A DNA stretch of 64,000 bases. Source: an uncultured Pseudomonadota bacterium. Lineage in GTDB: Bacteria; Pseudomonadota; Gammaproteobacteria; Steroidobacterales; Steroidobacteraceae. The notes below the pieces were generated by a model. The model searched no databases. It was not told the DNA's origin and was given only the letters and a program-made list of their open reading frames with translations. Shown here piece after piece: positions 9,916 through 19,611 of the stretch. A program made the translations under genes and the position numbers. Position 1 is the stretch's first letter, and every line of letters starts with the position of its first letter. The stretch covers positions 1 to 64,000 of the forward strand of contig CAISDJ010000096.1 in NCBI GenBank assembly GCA_903884105.1. The letters run 5' to 3'.

Positions 9916-11262
9916 ATGACTGCAGCCCCGAAAACCAGCCGGCTCGCCGCCTTGCGCGAAGCGCTCGAACAGGGCGCGATGCGGCATGCGGACCGGCTCG
10001 TCAATTCGCTGCACCCGGCGGAAATCGCGTCACTCCTCGAATCCCTGCCTCCGGCGCGGCGCGAGATCGTATGGGAGTTCGTCGCCCCGGAACTCGAGGG
10101 CGACGTGCTGATCGAGCTGAACGAGGAAGTCCGGGCCGAGCTGATGAGCGGCATGGATGCCGAAGAATTGATTGCCGCGACCGAGGGCCTCGAGGTGGAC
10201 GACCTCGCCGACCTGATCGGCGACCTGCCCGAGACCGTCAACCAGCAGGTGCTGCGGTCGATGGACGCGCAGGACCGCGATCGACTCACTGCCGTGCTGG
10301 CCTACGAGGAAGACAGCGCCGGCGGCATCATGAACCTGGACACCGTCAGCGTGCGGCCCGACGTCACGCTCGAAGTGGTCCTGCGCTATCTGCGCATGCG
10401 CGGCGAGCTGCCGGACCGCACCGACCGGCTGTTCGTCGTCAACCGGTACGACCAGTACCTCGGTTCACTCGACATCACCCGGCTGCTGACCGACGAACCC
10501 GAGCGCACTGTCGGCGAGTCCCTGGACGCCACGGTGGCCGGCATCTCTCCGGACACGCCCGCGAGCCAGGTAGCAAAGCTGTTCGAAGATCGCGACCTCG
10601 TCTCGGCCGCCGTAATCAGCGAAGACGGCAAGCTGCTCGGGCGCATTACCATCGACGACGTGGTGGACGTCATCCGCGAGGAAGCGGACCACTCCGTCAT
10701 GAGCATGGCTGGCCTCGGCGAAGACGAGGACATGTTTGCCGGCGTCATTCCGACCGTACGCCGCCGCGCGCTGTGGCTCAGCGTCAACCTCGCCACGGCC
10801 GTCCTCGCGGCGAATGTCGTTGGCCTGTTCGAGGCCACGATCGAGAAGGTGGTTGCGCTCGCCATCCTGATGCCCATCGTCGCGAGCATGGGGGGCATCG
10901 CCGGCAGCCAGACCCTTGTCCTGATCATCCGCGGCGTCGCGCTCGGCCAGGTCGAGCAGGCGAATGCCCGCTGGCTGCTGCTCAGGGAAGTCGGCGTGGC
11001 GCTGCTGAACGGGACCGCTCTCGCCTCGATCGTCGGCGTCGCTGCCGGGCTGTACTTCGGTCAGTGGCAGATCGGGCTGATCATCTTCGCGGCACTGGTC
11101 ATCAACCTGCTGGCTGCTTCGCTGGCCGGTGTCGGCGTGCCATTGATGCTCAAACGGTTCGGCATCGATCCCGCTCTCGCCGGCGGCGTCATCCTGACGA
11201 CTGTCACCGATACGGTGGGCTTCGCGTCACTGCTCGGCCTCGGCACGCTGTTCCTCACCTAA
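9916..11262 (+). CDS. mgtE: Magnesium transporter MgtE
   Basis: 448 aa. Mg2+ channel/transporter of the inner membrane. Layout matches the family: a cytoplasmic helical N-domain (about 1-130, LHPAEIASLLESLPPARR), a CBS pair (about 135-260, ending ITIDDVVDVIREEADH), a connecting helix and five membrane helices (about 285-448) including PIVASMGGIAGSQ. The stop TAA is part of a CTAA site directly followed by a 57-bp palindromic element. Confidence 0.96.
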   Translation: MTAAPKTSRLAALREALEQGAMRHADRLVNSLHPAEIASLLESLPPARREIVWEFVAPELEGDVLIELNEEVRAELMSGMDAEELIAATEGLEVDDLADLIGDLPETVNQQVLRSMDAQDRDRLTAVLAYEEDSAGGIMNLDTVSVRPDVTLEVVLRYLRMRGELPDRTDRLFVVNRYDQYLGSLDITRLLTDEPERTVGESLDATVAGISPDTPASQVAKLFEDRDLVSAAVISEDGKLLGRITIDDVVDVIREEADHSVMSMAGLGEDEDMFAGVIPTVRRRALWLSVNLATAVLAANVVGLFEATIEKVVALAILMPIVASMGGIAGSQTLVLIIRGVALGQVEQANARWLLLREVGVALLNGTALASIVGVAAGLYFGQWQIGLIIFAALVINLLAASLAGVGVPLMLKRFGIDPALAGGVILTTVTDTVGFASLLGLGTLFLT

Positions 11263-11319
11263 GGAACTTCTGACTAACCTATGCGTGCTCGCGTTGCGCC
11301 TAGGCTAGTCAGAGGTTCC
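11263..11319. mobile_element. 57-bp palindromic element at the mgtE stop codon (mini inverted-repeat element)
   Basis: The left end GGAACTTCTGACTAACC (from 11263) and the right end, read on the minus strand as GGAACCTCTGACTAGCC, are inverted repeats with one mismatch in the outer 15 bases. An inner CCTATGCG/CGCCTAGG-like pairing adds to the palindrome. It is flanked by CTAA (11259-11262, containing the mgtE stop) and by CTAG on the other side (11319-11322, sharing one base with the element). The patatin gene on the other strand ends inside the element. The ends resemble those of the 299-bp element after hemL. Could alternatively act as a bidirectional terminator, but there is no T-tract. Confidence 0.6.
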
Positions 11320-12549
11320 TAGCGGCGACGCACCCGCGAGGCGACGCAGGATGGTCGTTGCGCCGGTCGGCAAAGCGTCATCTCCGCGCAGGAACGCCAG
11401 GATCTGGTCACGACGACCCATTGCATCTTCATAACCCAAGGCGATCAGCTCGCGCGTATACGAGGACTCGAACATCAGGTAGCTCATCAGCTGCCCGCCG
11501 GACGAATTCAGGGCTCCCATCGACCGCAGCAACACTCGCAACGTTCTCGGCAGCGAACCCACGTGTGCTCTCGCGATCTCGGCAGGATCACGGCTCGGCA
11601 GGATGACCATCATGCCGACACGGCGCATCGCAAGGCCCCGCACACTGCGCGCCTCCGGTGCACCGCGGCCTTCGAGCTGCTCGATCATGTTGTTGACCTG
11701 CACGAGGCGCTCCATGTCGGCGTAGAGGCCGTCGGTAAACAGCGCATCGAGCATGTGCCCGAAAATCTGGCCAAAGGTGGGCGCCATCGGTACGGCAGGC
11801 GCTTGCCGCGGAACTCCGCTGCGGGTACCAATGACCATCAGCCGCTCGGCACCCAAATGAATGGACGCACTGAACGGCGTCGCCTGCCGCATCGAACCGT
11901 CACCGTAGTATTCATCGTTCATGAATACGGGCGGAAACAGGAACGGAATCGCCACGCTGGCCATGAGGTGATCCAGTGTCAGCGTGCATGGCTGGCCCGC
12001 TCGCTGCACTCGCGCCCACGCGCCGACCTCGGACCGAGCCTCGAAGAAGGCGACGGACCGGGCGCTGGAGTAACCCGATGCCGAAATGGCGATGGCCTTC
12101 AGGTGGCCTGCAGCAATGGAGTGCCCAATGCGGGAAAAATCATAACTTTTGCTCAGCAGCTTGCGCAGGGGTGAATTGTCGAGCAGCGCTTGCGGCGGCG
12201 GCAGCCATCCGCCCGAAGCCATCGAAAACAGCCAATGCATCCCCGCGCGCACCATGCTGATGGAGTCGGCCTTGAACACCTGCTCGATGTGGAAGTGGCT
12301 CCACACCCGCTCGAGGTTGGTCACGGCCGTACGGAAGCGGTCCGCGTGAATCCCGAGCTCCGTGACGTTGATCGCACCGGCCGACGTGCCGGTCACGATG
12401 GGAAACGGGGTCGGCGCCTCGGCGGGCATCATCTCCGCGATCGCCTTGAGCACGCCGACCTGATACGCCGCGCGTGCACCGCCACCGGACAGGACAAGGC
12501 TCGTCAGCCCGACGGAATCAGCCCTTCCTGCAGCGTTCAATATAGCCAT
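11305..12549 (-). CDS. Patatin-like phospholipase
   Basis: 414 aa from the ATG at 12549, which has GGAG upstream (an upstream in-frame start would add 23 unrelated residues). Predicted acyl hydrolase with a Ser-Asp dyad: oxyanion loop LVLSGGGARAAYQVGVL, nucleophile elbow GTSAG and the catalytic Asp in DGSMRQ. No signal peptide is evident, so it is probably cytoplasmic or membrane-associated. The substrate is unknown. Its last codons (LGTSD and the TAG stop) are supplied by the right arm of the 57-bp palindrome, so the insertion has set the present C-terminus. Confidence 0.88.
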   Translation of the reverse strand: MAILNAAGRADSVGLTSLVLSGGGARAAYQVGVLKAIAEMMPAEAPTPFPIVTGTSAGAINVTELGIHADRFRTAVTNLERVWSHFHIEQVFKADSISMVRAGMHWLFSMASGGWLPPPQALLDNSPLRKLLSKSYDFSRIGHSIAAGHLKAIAISASGYSSARSVAFFEARSEVGAWARVQRAGQPCTLTLDHLMASVAIPFLFPPVFMNDEYYGDGSMRQATPFSASIHLGAERLMVIGTRSGVPRQAPAVPMAPTFGQIFGHMLDALFTDGLYADMERLVQVNNMIEQLEGRGAPEARSVRGLAMRRVGMMVILPSRDPAEIARAHVGSLPRTLRVLLRSMGALNSSGGQLMSYLMFESSYTRELIALGYEDAMGRRDQILAFLRGDDALPTGATTILRRLAGASPLGTSD

Positions 12550-12799
12550 TGGTATTGCGCCGTGCTCCTGGCCCGGGGGCCTGTCCGAGTAGTCTGGATC
12601 AGGACGACGGTGCGGCACAGCGAGCTGCTTTCTGCGATCGCTTTCGGCTCATCGTGGTGACCACGTAACGAAAAGGATCGCAGAAAAGAGCCGTCGCGAC
12701 GCGGCCGCAGTCGATCCATGATCGCCTGGACAGGTTCGTTTAGTATGGCACAGCGTCTGGCCGGGTCCGAACAGGCGCGCAACCGCCTGGAGAATCCGC
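12550..12799. other. 250-bp gap between divergent patatin and peroxiredoxin genes with a nested hairpin
   Basis: TTTCTGCGATC (12629-12639) pairs perfectly with GATCGCAGAAA (12676-12686), and inside it CGTGG (12653-12657) pairs with CCACG (12661-12665) around TGA. The nested shape lies between two divergent genes, where regulatory DNA is expected. No gene and no clear sigma-70 promoter could be assigned. Confidence 0.45.
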
Positions 12800-13357
12800 A
12801 TGACGATTGCCCGTGGGGCGAGAATGAATTGGGCTGCCGGACTGGCCGCGCTCGCCCTCTGGTGTGGCGTCGCCTGCGCAGCCGGCCCGACCCTCGGCAC
12901 GATGGCACCGGAGTTCCGCCTGCAGGACCAGAGCGGTGAATGGCATACCCTCGAGCAGTATCGGGGCAAGTGGGTTGCCCTGTACTTCTATCCCAAGGAC
13001 CAGACCCCCGGGTGCACCACGCAAGCCTGTGACTTCCGGGACAACGTCTTTGCCATCCGCGAGGCGGGCGCGGTCATCCTCGGCATCAGCGTCGACACGG
13101 TTGCATCACACAAGGCGTTCGCGGAGAAGCACGGACTCCCCTTCAAGATCCTGGCGGACAGTTCGAAGAAGACCGCGGCGGACTATGGCGTGCTGGCGAA
13201 GCTGTTCGGCATCATGGAACTGGCCAAACGCGAGACCTTTCTGATCGATCCACAGGGCCGGATCGCCAAGCACTATTTCGACGTGAAGCCGGAAGGTCAC
13301 TCGGCGATGGTCATCGCCGACATCAATGCGCTGCGGGCCACGCATAAGCCGGGGTAG
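12800..13357 (+). CDS. Exported BCP/PrxQ-type peroxiredoxin
   Basis: 185 aa. Thiol peroxidase of the bacterioferritin-comigratory-protein group. The peroxidatic cysteine motif DQTPGCTTQACDFRDN holds both the peroxidatic Cys and a second Cys five residues later, as in 2-Cys atypical BCPs. Unlike cytoplasmic BCP it begins with a probable signal peptide (hydrophobic segment about 10-27, cleavage near CAAG), so it should act in the periplasm. GGAG precedes the ATG by 7 bases. A strong terminator follows. Confidence 0.92.
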   Translation: MTIARGARMNWAAGLAALALWCGVACAAGPTLGTMAPEFRLQDQSGEWHTLEQYRGKWVALYFYPKDQTPGCTTQACDFRDNVFAIREAGAVILGISVDTVASHKAFAEKHGLPFKILADSSKKTAADYGVLAKLFGIMELAKRETFLIDPQGRIAKHYFDVKPEGHSAMVIADINALRATHKPG

Positions 13358-13370
13358 CCCCAACGGACGG

Positions 13371-13405
13371 AAAAGGGGCGCAGCCTCGCGGCTGCGCCCC
13401 TTTTT
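13371..13405. terminator. Bidirectional intrinsic terminator between peroxiredoxin and pyk
   Basis: GGGGCGCAGC (13375-13384) pairs perfectly with GCTGCGCCCC (13391-13400) over a 6-base loop, followed by TTTTT and preceded by AAAA. It sits between two convergent genes, so it can serve both strands. Confidence 0.95.
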
Positions 13406-13425
13406 CCTTCACGAAACGCGGGCTC

Positions 13426-14853
13426 TTAAAGCCTGACTTCCAGGATCTTCATCGAGTTCGTCTTGCCGGCCACCCCGGAGAACTCGCCCTTGGTGACAAT
13501 GATGCGATCACCGAGGTCAACCAGCCCCTTCTCCAGCAGCGTCTTGAAGATCGCGGGATAAACGATTTCCGGCGTCCGCTGCGTCGTATCGAATGGCACG
13601 GGATACACCCCGCGGTAAATCGTCACGCGGCAGCGTGTCTCCTCATGACGGGTGAAGGCGTAGATCGGGATATCCGAGCGTATGCGTGACATCCACAGCG
13701 GCGTCGAACCGGATTCGGTCAGCGCCACGATGGCCTTCACGTGCAGGTGATTGGCGGTGTACATCACCGCCATCGCAATCGCCTCATCCGTGCGCGTGAA
13801 ATCGGCTTGGACGCGGTGGCGGGTCTGGTGGGCGATATCGTACTTCTCGGCGCCCAGGATCACCTGCGCCATCGCTTCGACGGCCTTGACCGGATACTTG
13901 CCGACCGCACTTTCGCCCGACAACATCACCACGTCGGTCCCGTCCATCACCGCGTTGGCGACATCCGAGACTTCGGCGCGCGTCGGAATCGGGTTCGTGA
14001 TCATCGATTCCATCATCTGCGTGGCCGTGATCACGACACGATTCTGCTTCCGGGTTTCCTCGATGATCTGCTTCTGCAGGCCGGTGAGTTCCGCATAACC
14101 CATCTCGACGCCGAGATCACCGCGGGCCACCATGACCACGTCGCTCGCACGGGCGATCTCGCGCAGGTTGGCGATCGCTTCGCTGCGCTCGATCTTGGCG
14201 ACGACGAGCGCCTTGCTGCCAGCGGCCTTGAGCAGGCGGCGCGCTTCCTCGATGTCTTCGGCATTGCGGACGAACGAGACGGCGAGGTAGTCGACGCCCA
14301 GCTTGGCTGCGAGCACGACGTCCGCGCGGTCCTTGTCCGTCAGTGCCCCGGCCGAGAGGCCACCGCCCTGGCGGTTGATGCCTTTGTGGTCGGACAATTC
14401 CCCGCCCACCACCACCTTTGTCTCGATTCGGGGGCCAGTGACCGACAGCACCTCAAGGGCAATCTGGCCGTCATTCAGCAGCAGGACATCGCCGGGATGC
14501 ACGTCATTCGGCAGGCTCTTGTACGCGACGCCGACTGCGCGCGCAGTGCCGTCTTCCCGGCCGAGTGACACGTCCAGTGCGAACGCGTCGCCTTCGCTCA
14601 GTTGCACGCGCCCCTCGGCAAAGCGCTCAATGCGGATCTTCGGACCCTGCAGGTCACCGAGGACACCCACCCACTTGCCGACGGCCAAGGCAGCCTCACG
14701 CACCATGCGGACTCGATTGGCGTGCTCTTCCGGCTTGCCGTGGGAGAAATTTATCCGCACCACATCGGCGCCGGCGCGGATCATCTCTGCTATCACCTTC
14801 GGATTGTCGGTGGCAGGACCCAGCGTGGTCAGAATCTTGGTGCGGCGGAGCAT
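13426..14853 (-). CDS. pyk: Pyruvate kinase
   Basis: 475 aa. Converts PEP and ADP to pyruvate and ATP. The N-terminus RRTKILTTLGPATDNP, substrate motif INFSHG, the catalytic lysine in VAKIERSEAI and the pyruvate kinase signature with MVARGDLGVEMG are present. The C-terminal allosteric domain is complete (ends GKTNSMKILEVRL). It lies downstream of pgk on the same strand, with a heptamer array between. Either class I or II; E. coli PykA-like length. Confidence 0.97.
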   Translation of the reverse strand: MLRRTKILTTLGPATDNPKVIAEMIRAGADVVRINFSHGKPEEHANRVRMVREAALAVGKWVGVLGDLQGPKIRIERFAEGRVQLSEGDAFALDVSLGREDGTARAVGVAYKSLPNDVHPGDVLLLNDGQIALEVLSVTGPRIETKVVVGGELSDHKGINRQGGGLSAGALTDKDRADVVLAAKLGVDYLAVSFVRNAEDIEEARRLLKAAGSKALVVAKIERSEAIANLREIARASDVVMVARGDLGVEMGYAELTGLQKQIIEETRKQNRVVITATQMMESMITNPIPTRAEVSDVANAVMDGTDVVMLSGESAVGKYPVKAVEAMAQVILGAEKYDIAHQTRHRVQADFTRTDEAIAMAVMYTANHLHVKAIVALTESGSTPLWMSRIRSDIPIYAFTRHEETRCRVTIYRGVYPVPFDTTQRTPEIVYPAIFKTLLEKGLVDLGDRIIVTKGEFSGVAGKTNSMKILEVRL

Positions 14854-14867
14854 AGGTACCTTGGGAA

Positions 14868-14985
14868 CGGGATAGGGGATAGGGGATAGGGGATAGGGGA
14901 TAGTGTAGACGAGATAGAGAAAAACGCGCGGGCGCAGGGCAGCGGGGTTCTGGCGTATTCCAACTATCCCGTATCCCCTATCCCC
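14868..14985. repeat. Heptamer tandem array, inverted arms, pgk-pyk gap (GGGGATA / TATCCCC type)
   Basis: Five 7-mers at 14868-14902 (CGGGATA, then GGGGATA four times) and three at 14965-14985 (TATCCCG, TATCCCC, TATCCCC) in inverted orientation, about 62 bases apart. The second arm lies inside pgk: it encodes the last residues (GIGDTG) and forms the TAG stop on the minus strand. The first arm is 15 bases before the pyk start codon. Confidence 0.95.
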
Positions 14986-16163
14986 TTCTCTGCCGCCCTC
15001 TCTTCAAGCACCGCGACGGCCGGCAAGGTCTTGCCCTCAAGGAATTCGAGGAACGCGCCACCCCCCGTCGAAATGTAGGAGATATCGTCGCCAACGCAGT
15101 ATTTCTCAATGGCCGCCAAGGTATCGCCGCCTCCGGCAATCGAGAAGGCGGGGCTGCGGGCGATGGCCTGCGCGAGCGCCCGGGTCCCCTCGCCGAACTG
15201 GTCGAATTCGAATACACCGACCGGACCGTTCCAGACGATGGTCCCGGCGGACGCCAGGATTCGTGCGAAGCGCTCCGCGGTATCCGGTCCGATGTCGAGG
15301 ATCATCTGGTTGGCCGCCACGTTCGCGACCGGCACCACGTCCGCCTCGGCAGAGGCGGAAAATTCGGTCGCCACAACGACATCAGTGGGCACGGGGATGT
15401 CGACGCCGAGTTCCCTGGACCGTGCGAGCAGGCTGGCCGCAATCGGCATCATGTCCGCTTCGTACAGCGATTTGCCGACGGGGTGCCCGCCCGCGGCGAT
15501 GAACGTGTTGGCAATGCCACCGCCAACAATGAGTTGGTCCACCCGTGACATCAGGCTTTCGAGGATCGTGAGCTTGGTGGACACCTTCGAGCCACCGACG
15601 ATCGCGACCAGCGGCCGTTTCGGATTCTTGAGCGCTGTTTCGAGTGCAATCAGTTCACCCGCAAGGAGCGGGCCGGCGCAAGCAACAGGAGCATAGCGCG
15701 CCACACCGTGCGTGCTGGCTTCCGCGCGGTGCGCAGTCCCAAACGCATCCATGACGAAAATGTCGCAAAGGCCAGCCAGCTTGCGCGCAAGGGCCTCGTT
15801 GTCCTTTTTCTCGCCCTTGTTGAAGCGGACGTTCTCGAGCAGCACGACTTCACCGGGCGCAGCCTCGACCCCTTCAAGCCAGTTCTTCTCGAACCGGACC
15901 TTGAAGCCGAGCAGCTCCGAAAGCCGCTTCGCCACTGGCGCGAGGGAAAACTCCTCGTTGTAGATCCCTTCTTCGGGACGGCCAAGATGGGACATGACGA
16001 GCACTCGAGCCCCCGCTTCCCGCGCAGCCTGGATCGTCGGCAGTGCGGCACGGATCCGCGCATCACTCGTCACCACCCCCTCCTGAACCGGGACGTTGAG
16101 ATCCTCGCGGATCAAGACCCGCTTGCCCTTGAGGTCAAGGTCAACCATGCGCAGGAAAGTCAT
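14964..16163 (-). CDS. pgk: Phosphoglycerate kinase
   Basis: 399 aa. Glycolytic/gluconeogenic enzyme moving phosphate between 1,3-bisphosphoglycerate and [20 protein letters not shown], the [12 protein letters not shown] segment and the nucleotide loop [16 protein letters not shown] are present. The genuine enzyme appears to end around LEERAAEKG; the last residues GIGDTG and the stop codon are encoded by GGGGATA heptamers, so the C-terminus has been remodelled by the repeat. Downstream of gap and upstream of pyk. Confidence 0.97.
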   Translation of the reverse strand: MTFLRMVDLDLKGKRVLIREDLNVPVQEGVVTSDARIRAALPTIQAAREAGARVLVMSHLGRPEEGIYNEEFSLAPVAKRLSELLGFKVRFEKNWLEGVEAAPGEVVLLENVRFNKGEKKDNEALARKLAGLCDIFVMDAFGTAHRAEASTHGVARYAPVACAGPLLAGELIALETALKNPKRPLVAIVGGSKVSTKLTILESLMSRVDQLIVGGGIANTFIAAGGHPVGKSLYEADMMPIAASLLARSRELGVDIPVPTDVVVATEFSASAEADVVPVANVAANQMILDIGPDTAERFARILASAGTIVWNGPVGVFEFDQFGEGTRALAQAIARSPAFSIAGGGDTLAAIEKYCVGDDISYISTGGGAFLEFLEGKTLPAVAVLEERAAEKGIGDTG

Positions 16164-16184
16164 GCTGGAACTCCGCTAGTGTGA

Positions 16185-16266
16185 TGGGGCTGGGGCCTTG
16201 TGGCTTGAGCTAGAGTACGAACGCTTCTCTTGAGACTCTTGCCCCAGCCTCAAGCCTCAAGCCAAC
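16185..16266. repeat. Heptamer tandem array, inverted arms, gap-pgk gap (TGGGGCT / AGCCTCA type)
   Basis: Left arm 16185-16212: TGGGGCT, GGGGCCT, TGTGGCT, TGAGCTA. Right arm 16239-16266: TTGCCCC, AGCCTCA, AGCCTCA, AGCCAAC. The arms are imperfect inverted repeats over a 26-base spacer. It fills most of the 116-base gap between the gap stop and the pgk start. Same design as the other arrays, with a unit shared with the array after hppA. Confidence 0.85.
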
Positions 16267-16279
16267 CTCCGGTGCCAGC

Positions 16280-17293
16280 CTACTTGGCAGCAGCCAGCGC
16301 CACGGTGGTGTCCAGCATGCGATTGCTGAAACCCCACTCGTTGTCGTACCAGCTGCAGACCTTGACCAGCGTGCCGTCGATGACCTTGGTCATCGTCGCG
16401 TCGTACGTGGACGAGGCCGGGTCATGATTGAAGTCGACGGACACCAGCGGCTGCTCGGTGTAGGCAAGGATGCCCTTCATTGCCCCGCCGGCGGCGGCCT
16501 GCATCAGCGCATTGATCTCGTCGATCGTCGTCGCTCGCGCCGCAGTGAACGTCAGGTCGACGAGCGAAACGTTGATCGTCGGCACCCGCACCGAGAATCC
16601 GTCGAGCTTGCCATTCAGTTCCGGCAGCACGAGGCCGACGGCCGCCGCTGCGCCCGTCTTCGTGGGGATCATCGACATGGTTGCCGATCGGGCACGGCGC
16701 AGGTCCTTGTGGAACACATCCGTCAGGACCTGATCATTGGTGTAGGAATGAATCGTGGTCATGACGCCGTGCACGACTCCGATGCTGTCGTGCAGGACCT
16801 TGACCAGCGGCGCGAGGCAGTTCGTCGTGCACGAGGCATTGGAAATGACCGTATGGCTCGCCTTCAGCACGTTGTGGTTGACGCCGTAGACCACGGTGGC
16901 ATCCACGTCCTTCTCACCCGGGGCTGAGATGATCACCTTCTTCGCGCCGCCGGCGATGTGGGCCGAAGCCTTTGCCTTGCTGGTGAACAGGCCCGTGCAC
17001 TCGAGCACGATGTCCACTCCGAGCTGGCCCCAGGGCAGCTTGGCGGGATCGCGCTCCGCGAGCACCTTGATGCGGTCGCCATTGACGACCATCGAGTCGC
17101 CGTCGACGGTGACCTCGCCACGAAACCGGCCGTGGACCGTGTCGTTGCGCGTCAGGTAGGCATTGGTCTGGGCATCGCCAAGATCGTTGATTGCCACGAT
17201 CTGGATTTCCTTCTGCCGACCGGACTCGTACACGGCCCGTAGGATGTTGCGCCCGATGCGGCCGTAGCCATTGATGCCGACCTTGATGCTCAT
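16280..17293 (-). CDS. gap: Glyceraldehyde-3-phosphate dehydrogenase, type I
   Basis: 337 aa. NAD-dependent glycolytic enzyme. The Rossmann start [13 protein letters not shown], the catalytic cysteine in [13 protein letters not shown] and the later [14 protein letters not shown] are intact. Part of a minus-strand tkt-gap-pgk-pyk group, a common gammaproteobacterial arrangement. The gap to tkt is about 127 bases with no clear feature. Confidence 0.98.
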   Translation of the reverse strand: MSIKVGINGYGRIGRNILRAVYESGRQKEIQIVAINDLGDAQTNAYLTRNDTVHGRFRGEVTVDGDSMVVNGDRIKVLAERDPAKLPWGQLGVDIVLECTGLFTSKAKASAHIAGGAKKVIISAPGEKDVDATVVYGVNHNVLKASHTVISNASCTTNCLAPLVKVLHDSIGVVHGVMTTIHSYTNDQVLTDVFHKDLRRARSATMSMIPTKTGAAAAVGLVLPELNGKLDGFSVRVPTINVSLVDLTFTAARATTIDEINALMQAAAGGAMKGILAYTEQPLVSVDFNHDPASSTYDATMTKVIDGTLVKVCSWYDNEWGFSNRMLDTTVALAAAK

Positions 17294-17420
17294 AATTCTG
17301 CTGCTCCTCGCTTTGAATCCTTGACTGGAACCGGCCCGCTGGACGAATCCCCAGCTTGAGCTTACGCCACGCTCGTGACGCCGACTGCGAACTGGCGCAA
17401 AGGGCTCCGCTTTATTGCCT

Positions 17421-19433
17421 CTAGTGCCGCGTCGCCTCGCTGCCGATCATCATTTCCACCGTGCTGACGACATTGTCCACCGTGAATCCGAATTTCCTGA
17501 ACAGATCCTTGGCCGGCGCCGACGCACCGAAGGACTCCATGCCGATGATCGCACCGCGCGCGCCGACATAGCGCCACCACGCATCCTTGACGCCCGCTTC
17601 AACGACAACGCGGCAAGGCACGGACGACGGCAGCACGCGCTCACGCCACGCCGCGTCCTGCTGCTCGAACAGGCCGACATTCGGGATGGACACCACCCGC
17701 ACCTTCCGGCCTCGGGCCGAAAGGACCTGCGCAGCTTCAGTCACCAGCGCGACTTCTGACCCGGTGGCGATCAGGATGCATTCTGGCGCTTCGGCGCAAT
17801 CGCTCAATACGTACCCGCCGCGGCGGATATCGGCGACCTGCTGCAGGCTGCGCAACTGGAGCGGCAGGGCCTGGCGGGACAGCACGAGGCAGGTCGGCCC
17901 GTCATTACGTTCAATCGCATCGGCCCAGGCTGCCGCAGTCTCGATGGTGTCGCAGGGTCGCCAGAGCGACATCTTCGGAATCATCCGCAGGCTCGCGACG
18001 TGTTCGATGGGCTGATGGGTCGGGCCATCCTCCCCTAAGCCAATGGAGTCGTGGGTGAATACGAAGATCGAGCGCAGGCGCATCAGCGCAGCCATCCTGA
18101 GCGCATTGCGGGCGTAGTCCGAAAACACCAGGAACGTACCGCCATATGGAATGTAACCGCCGTGGAGCGCCAAGCCGTTCATGATCGCCGCCATGGCGAA
18201 CTCGCGAACCCCGTAGTGCAGGTAGTTGCCGGCCGGGTCATCACCGGTGACGACCTTCGAGTCTTTCCGGAAGGTGTTGTTGGACGGGGTGAGATCCGCC
18301 GATCCGCCGAACAACTCCGGCAGCACGGGCCCGAATGCGTTCAGCGCCTGCTGCGATGCCTGCCGGGTCGCGATGCTGGCTCCCGAATGGGGCGCCTCGG
18401 CAATGTAAGCGTCCCGCACGGCATCCCACGTTGCCGGGAGATCACCCTGCATGCGGCGCTCCAGTTCCGCCGCGAGGTCCGGAAACTGGGCACGGTATGC
18501 GCCAAAACGCTGCTGCCACGCCTGCTCGACCGCTGCCCCCTTCGTGCGGGCATCCCAACCGGCGCGAATGTCATCCGGCACGATGAACGGCGCAGGCTGC
18601 CAGCCGAGCGCGATCCGGGCGGCGGCGACTTCATCGGCACCCAGCGGGGCGCCGTGGGTGGCCTCGGTACCCTGCTTGTTGGGCGCGCCGAACCCGATGA
18701 TGGTCTGGCAGCAGATGAGCGATGGTCGGTTGTCCGACTTGGCCTCCCGGATCGCCCGCGTGATCGCTTCCGGGTCATGGCCGTCAACCCGCGGCACGAC
18801 GTGCCAGCCGTAGCTGGCAAAGCGCTTCGGGGTGTCATCCGTGAACCAGCCCTGAGTCTCGCCGTCAATGGAAATGCCGTTGTCGTCGTAGAAACAGATC
18901 AGCTTGCCGAGCTTGAGCGTGCCGGCCAGCGAACAGGCTTCGTGGGAAATACCCTCCATCAGGCAGCCATCGCCGAGGAAAACCCACGTATGGTGGTCGA
19001 TCAGGTTAAACCCCGGCTTATTGAACCGGGTTGCAAGGTTTTTTTCAGCCAGCGCCATGCCAACTGCGTTCGCGAGGCCTTGGCCGAGCGGACCGGTGGT
19101 TGTCTCGATCCCCAGGGAGGGATCCCGCTCCGGATGACCCGCGGTATGGGACCCCAGCTGCCGGAAGCGGCGCAGCTGCTCGAGTTCAAGCGGATAGCCG
19201 CTCAGATGCAGCACGGAATACAGCAGCATCGACCCATGGCCGTTCGACAGGACGAACCGGTCGCGGTCCACCCACAAGGGATTGCCGGGGTTGTGCTTCA
19301 GGTGGTCGTTCCACAGGACCTCGGCGATGTCAGCCATGCCCATGGGGGCACCGGGATGACCAGAGTTGGCTGCCTGGACGGCATCCATGGACAGGGCACG
19401 AATGGCGTTGGCGAGCTCGCGGCGGCTAGGCAT
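17421..19433 (-). CDS. tkt: Transketolase
   Basis: 670 aa from the ATG at 19433 ([20 protein letters not shown]); the open frame continues upstream but without family similarity. Thiamine-diphosphate enzyme of the pentose phosphate pathway. The ThDP motif [13 protein letters not shown], the substrate histidines in SGHPGAPMG and [13 protein letters not shown], and the C-terminal domain ([12 protein letters not shown]) are visible. First gene of the tkt-gap-pgk-pyk group; divergent from metK. Confidence 0.97.
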   Translation of the reverse strand: MPSRRELANAIRALSMDAVQAANSGHPGAPMGMADIAEVLWNDHLKHNPGNPLWVDRDRFVLSNGHGSMLLYSVLHLSGYPLELEQLRRFRQLGSHTAGHPERDPSLGIETTTGPLGQGLANAVGMALAEKNLATRFNKPGFNLIDHHTWVFLGDGCLMEGISHEACSLAGTLKLGKLICFYDDNGISIDGETQGWFTDDTPKRFASYGWHVVPRVDGHDPEAITRAIREAKSDNRPSLICCQTIIGFGAPNKQGTEATHGAPLGADEVAAARIALGWQPAPFIVPDDIRAGWDARTKGAAVEQAWQQRFGAYRAQFPDLAAELERRMQGDLPATWDAVRDAYIAEAPHSGASIATRQASQQALNAFGPVLPELFGGSADLTPSNNTFRKDSKVVTGDDPAGNYLHYGVREFAMAAIMNGLALHGGYIPYGGTFLVFSDYARNALRMAALMRLRSIFVFTHDSIGLGEDGPTHQPIEHVASLRMIPKMSLWRPCDTIETAAAWADAIERNDGPTCLVLSRQALPLQLRSLQQVADIRRGGYVLSDCAEAPECILIATGSEVALVTEAAQVLSARGRKVRVVSIPNVGLFEQQDAAWRERVLPSSVPCRVVVEAGVKDAWWRYVGARGAIIGMESFGASAPAKDLFRKFGFTVDNVVSTVEMMIGSEATRH

Positions 19434-19554
19434 CAGGATTCCGGGGGAACAGCAGGAGGAATGTCGTGAAAGCCGCGCATTCTGGACCATCGGGCCGGCT
19501 TCCGCCAACGAGAAAGCAGACGGGCTTCTCTGTCGGACAGGACGGGTTGCCCGG

Positions 19555-19560
19555 TATACT
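19555..19560 (+). promoter_or_regulatory. Candidate -10 element for metK
   Basis: TATACT, 52 bases before the metK ATG, in the region between divergent tkt and metK. The -35 side (around 19532, GTCGGA) matches poorly, so this is only a candidate. Confidence 0.3.
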
Positions 19561-19611
19561 CCCCCGCCGGAAAGCGTCATTAATTTAAAGCTTCACTCCC
19601 AAGGGTCCAGC

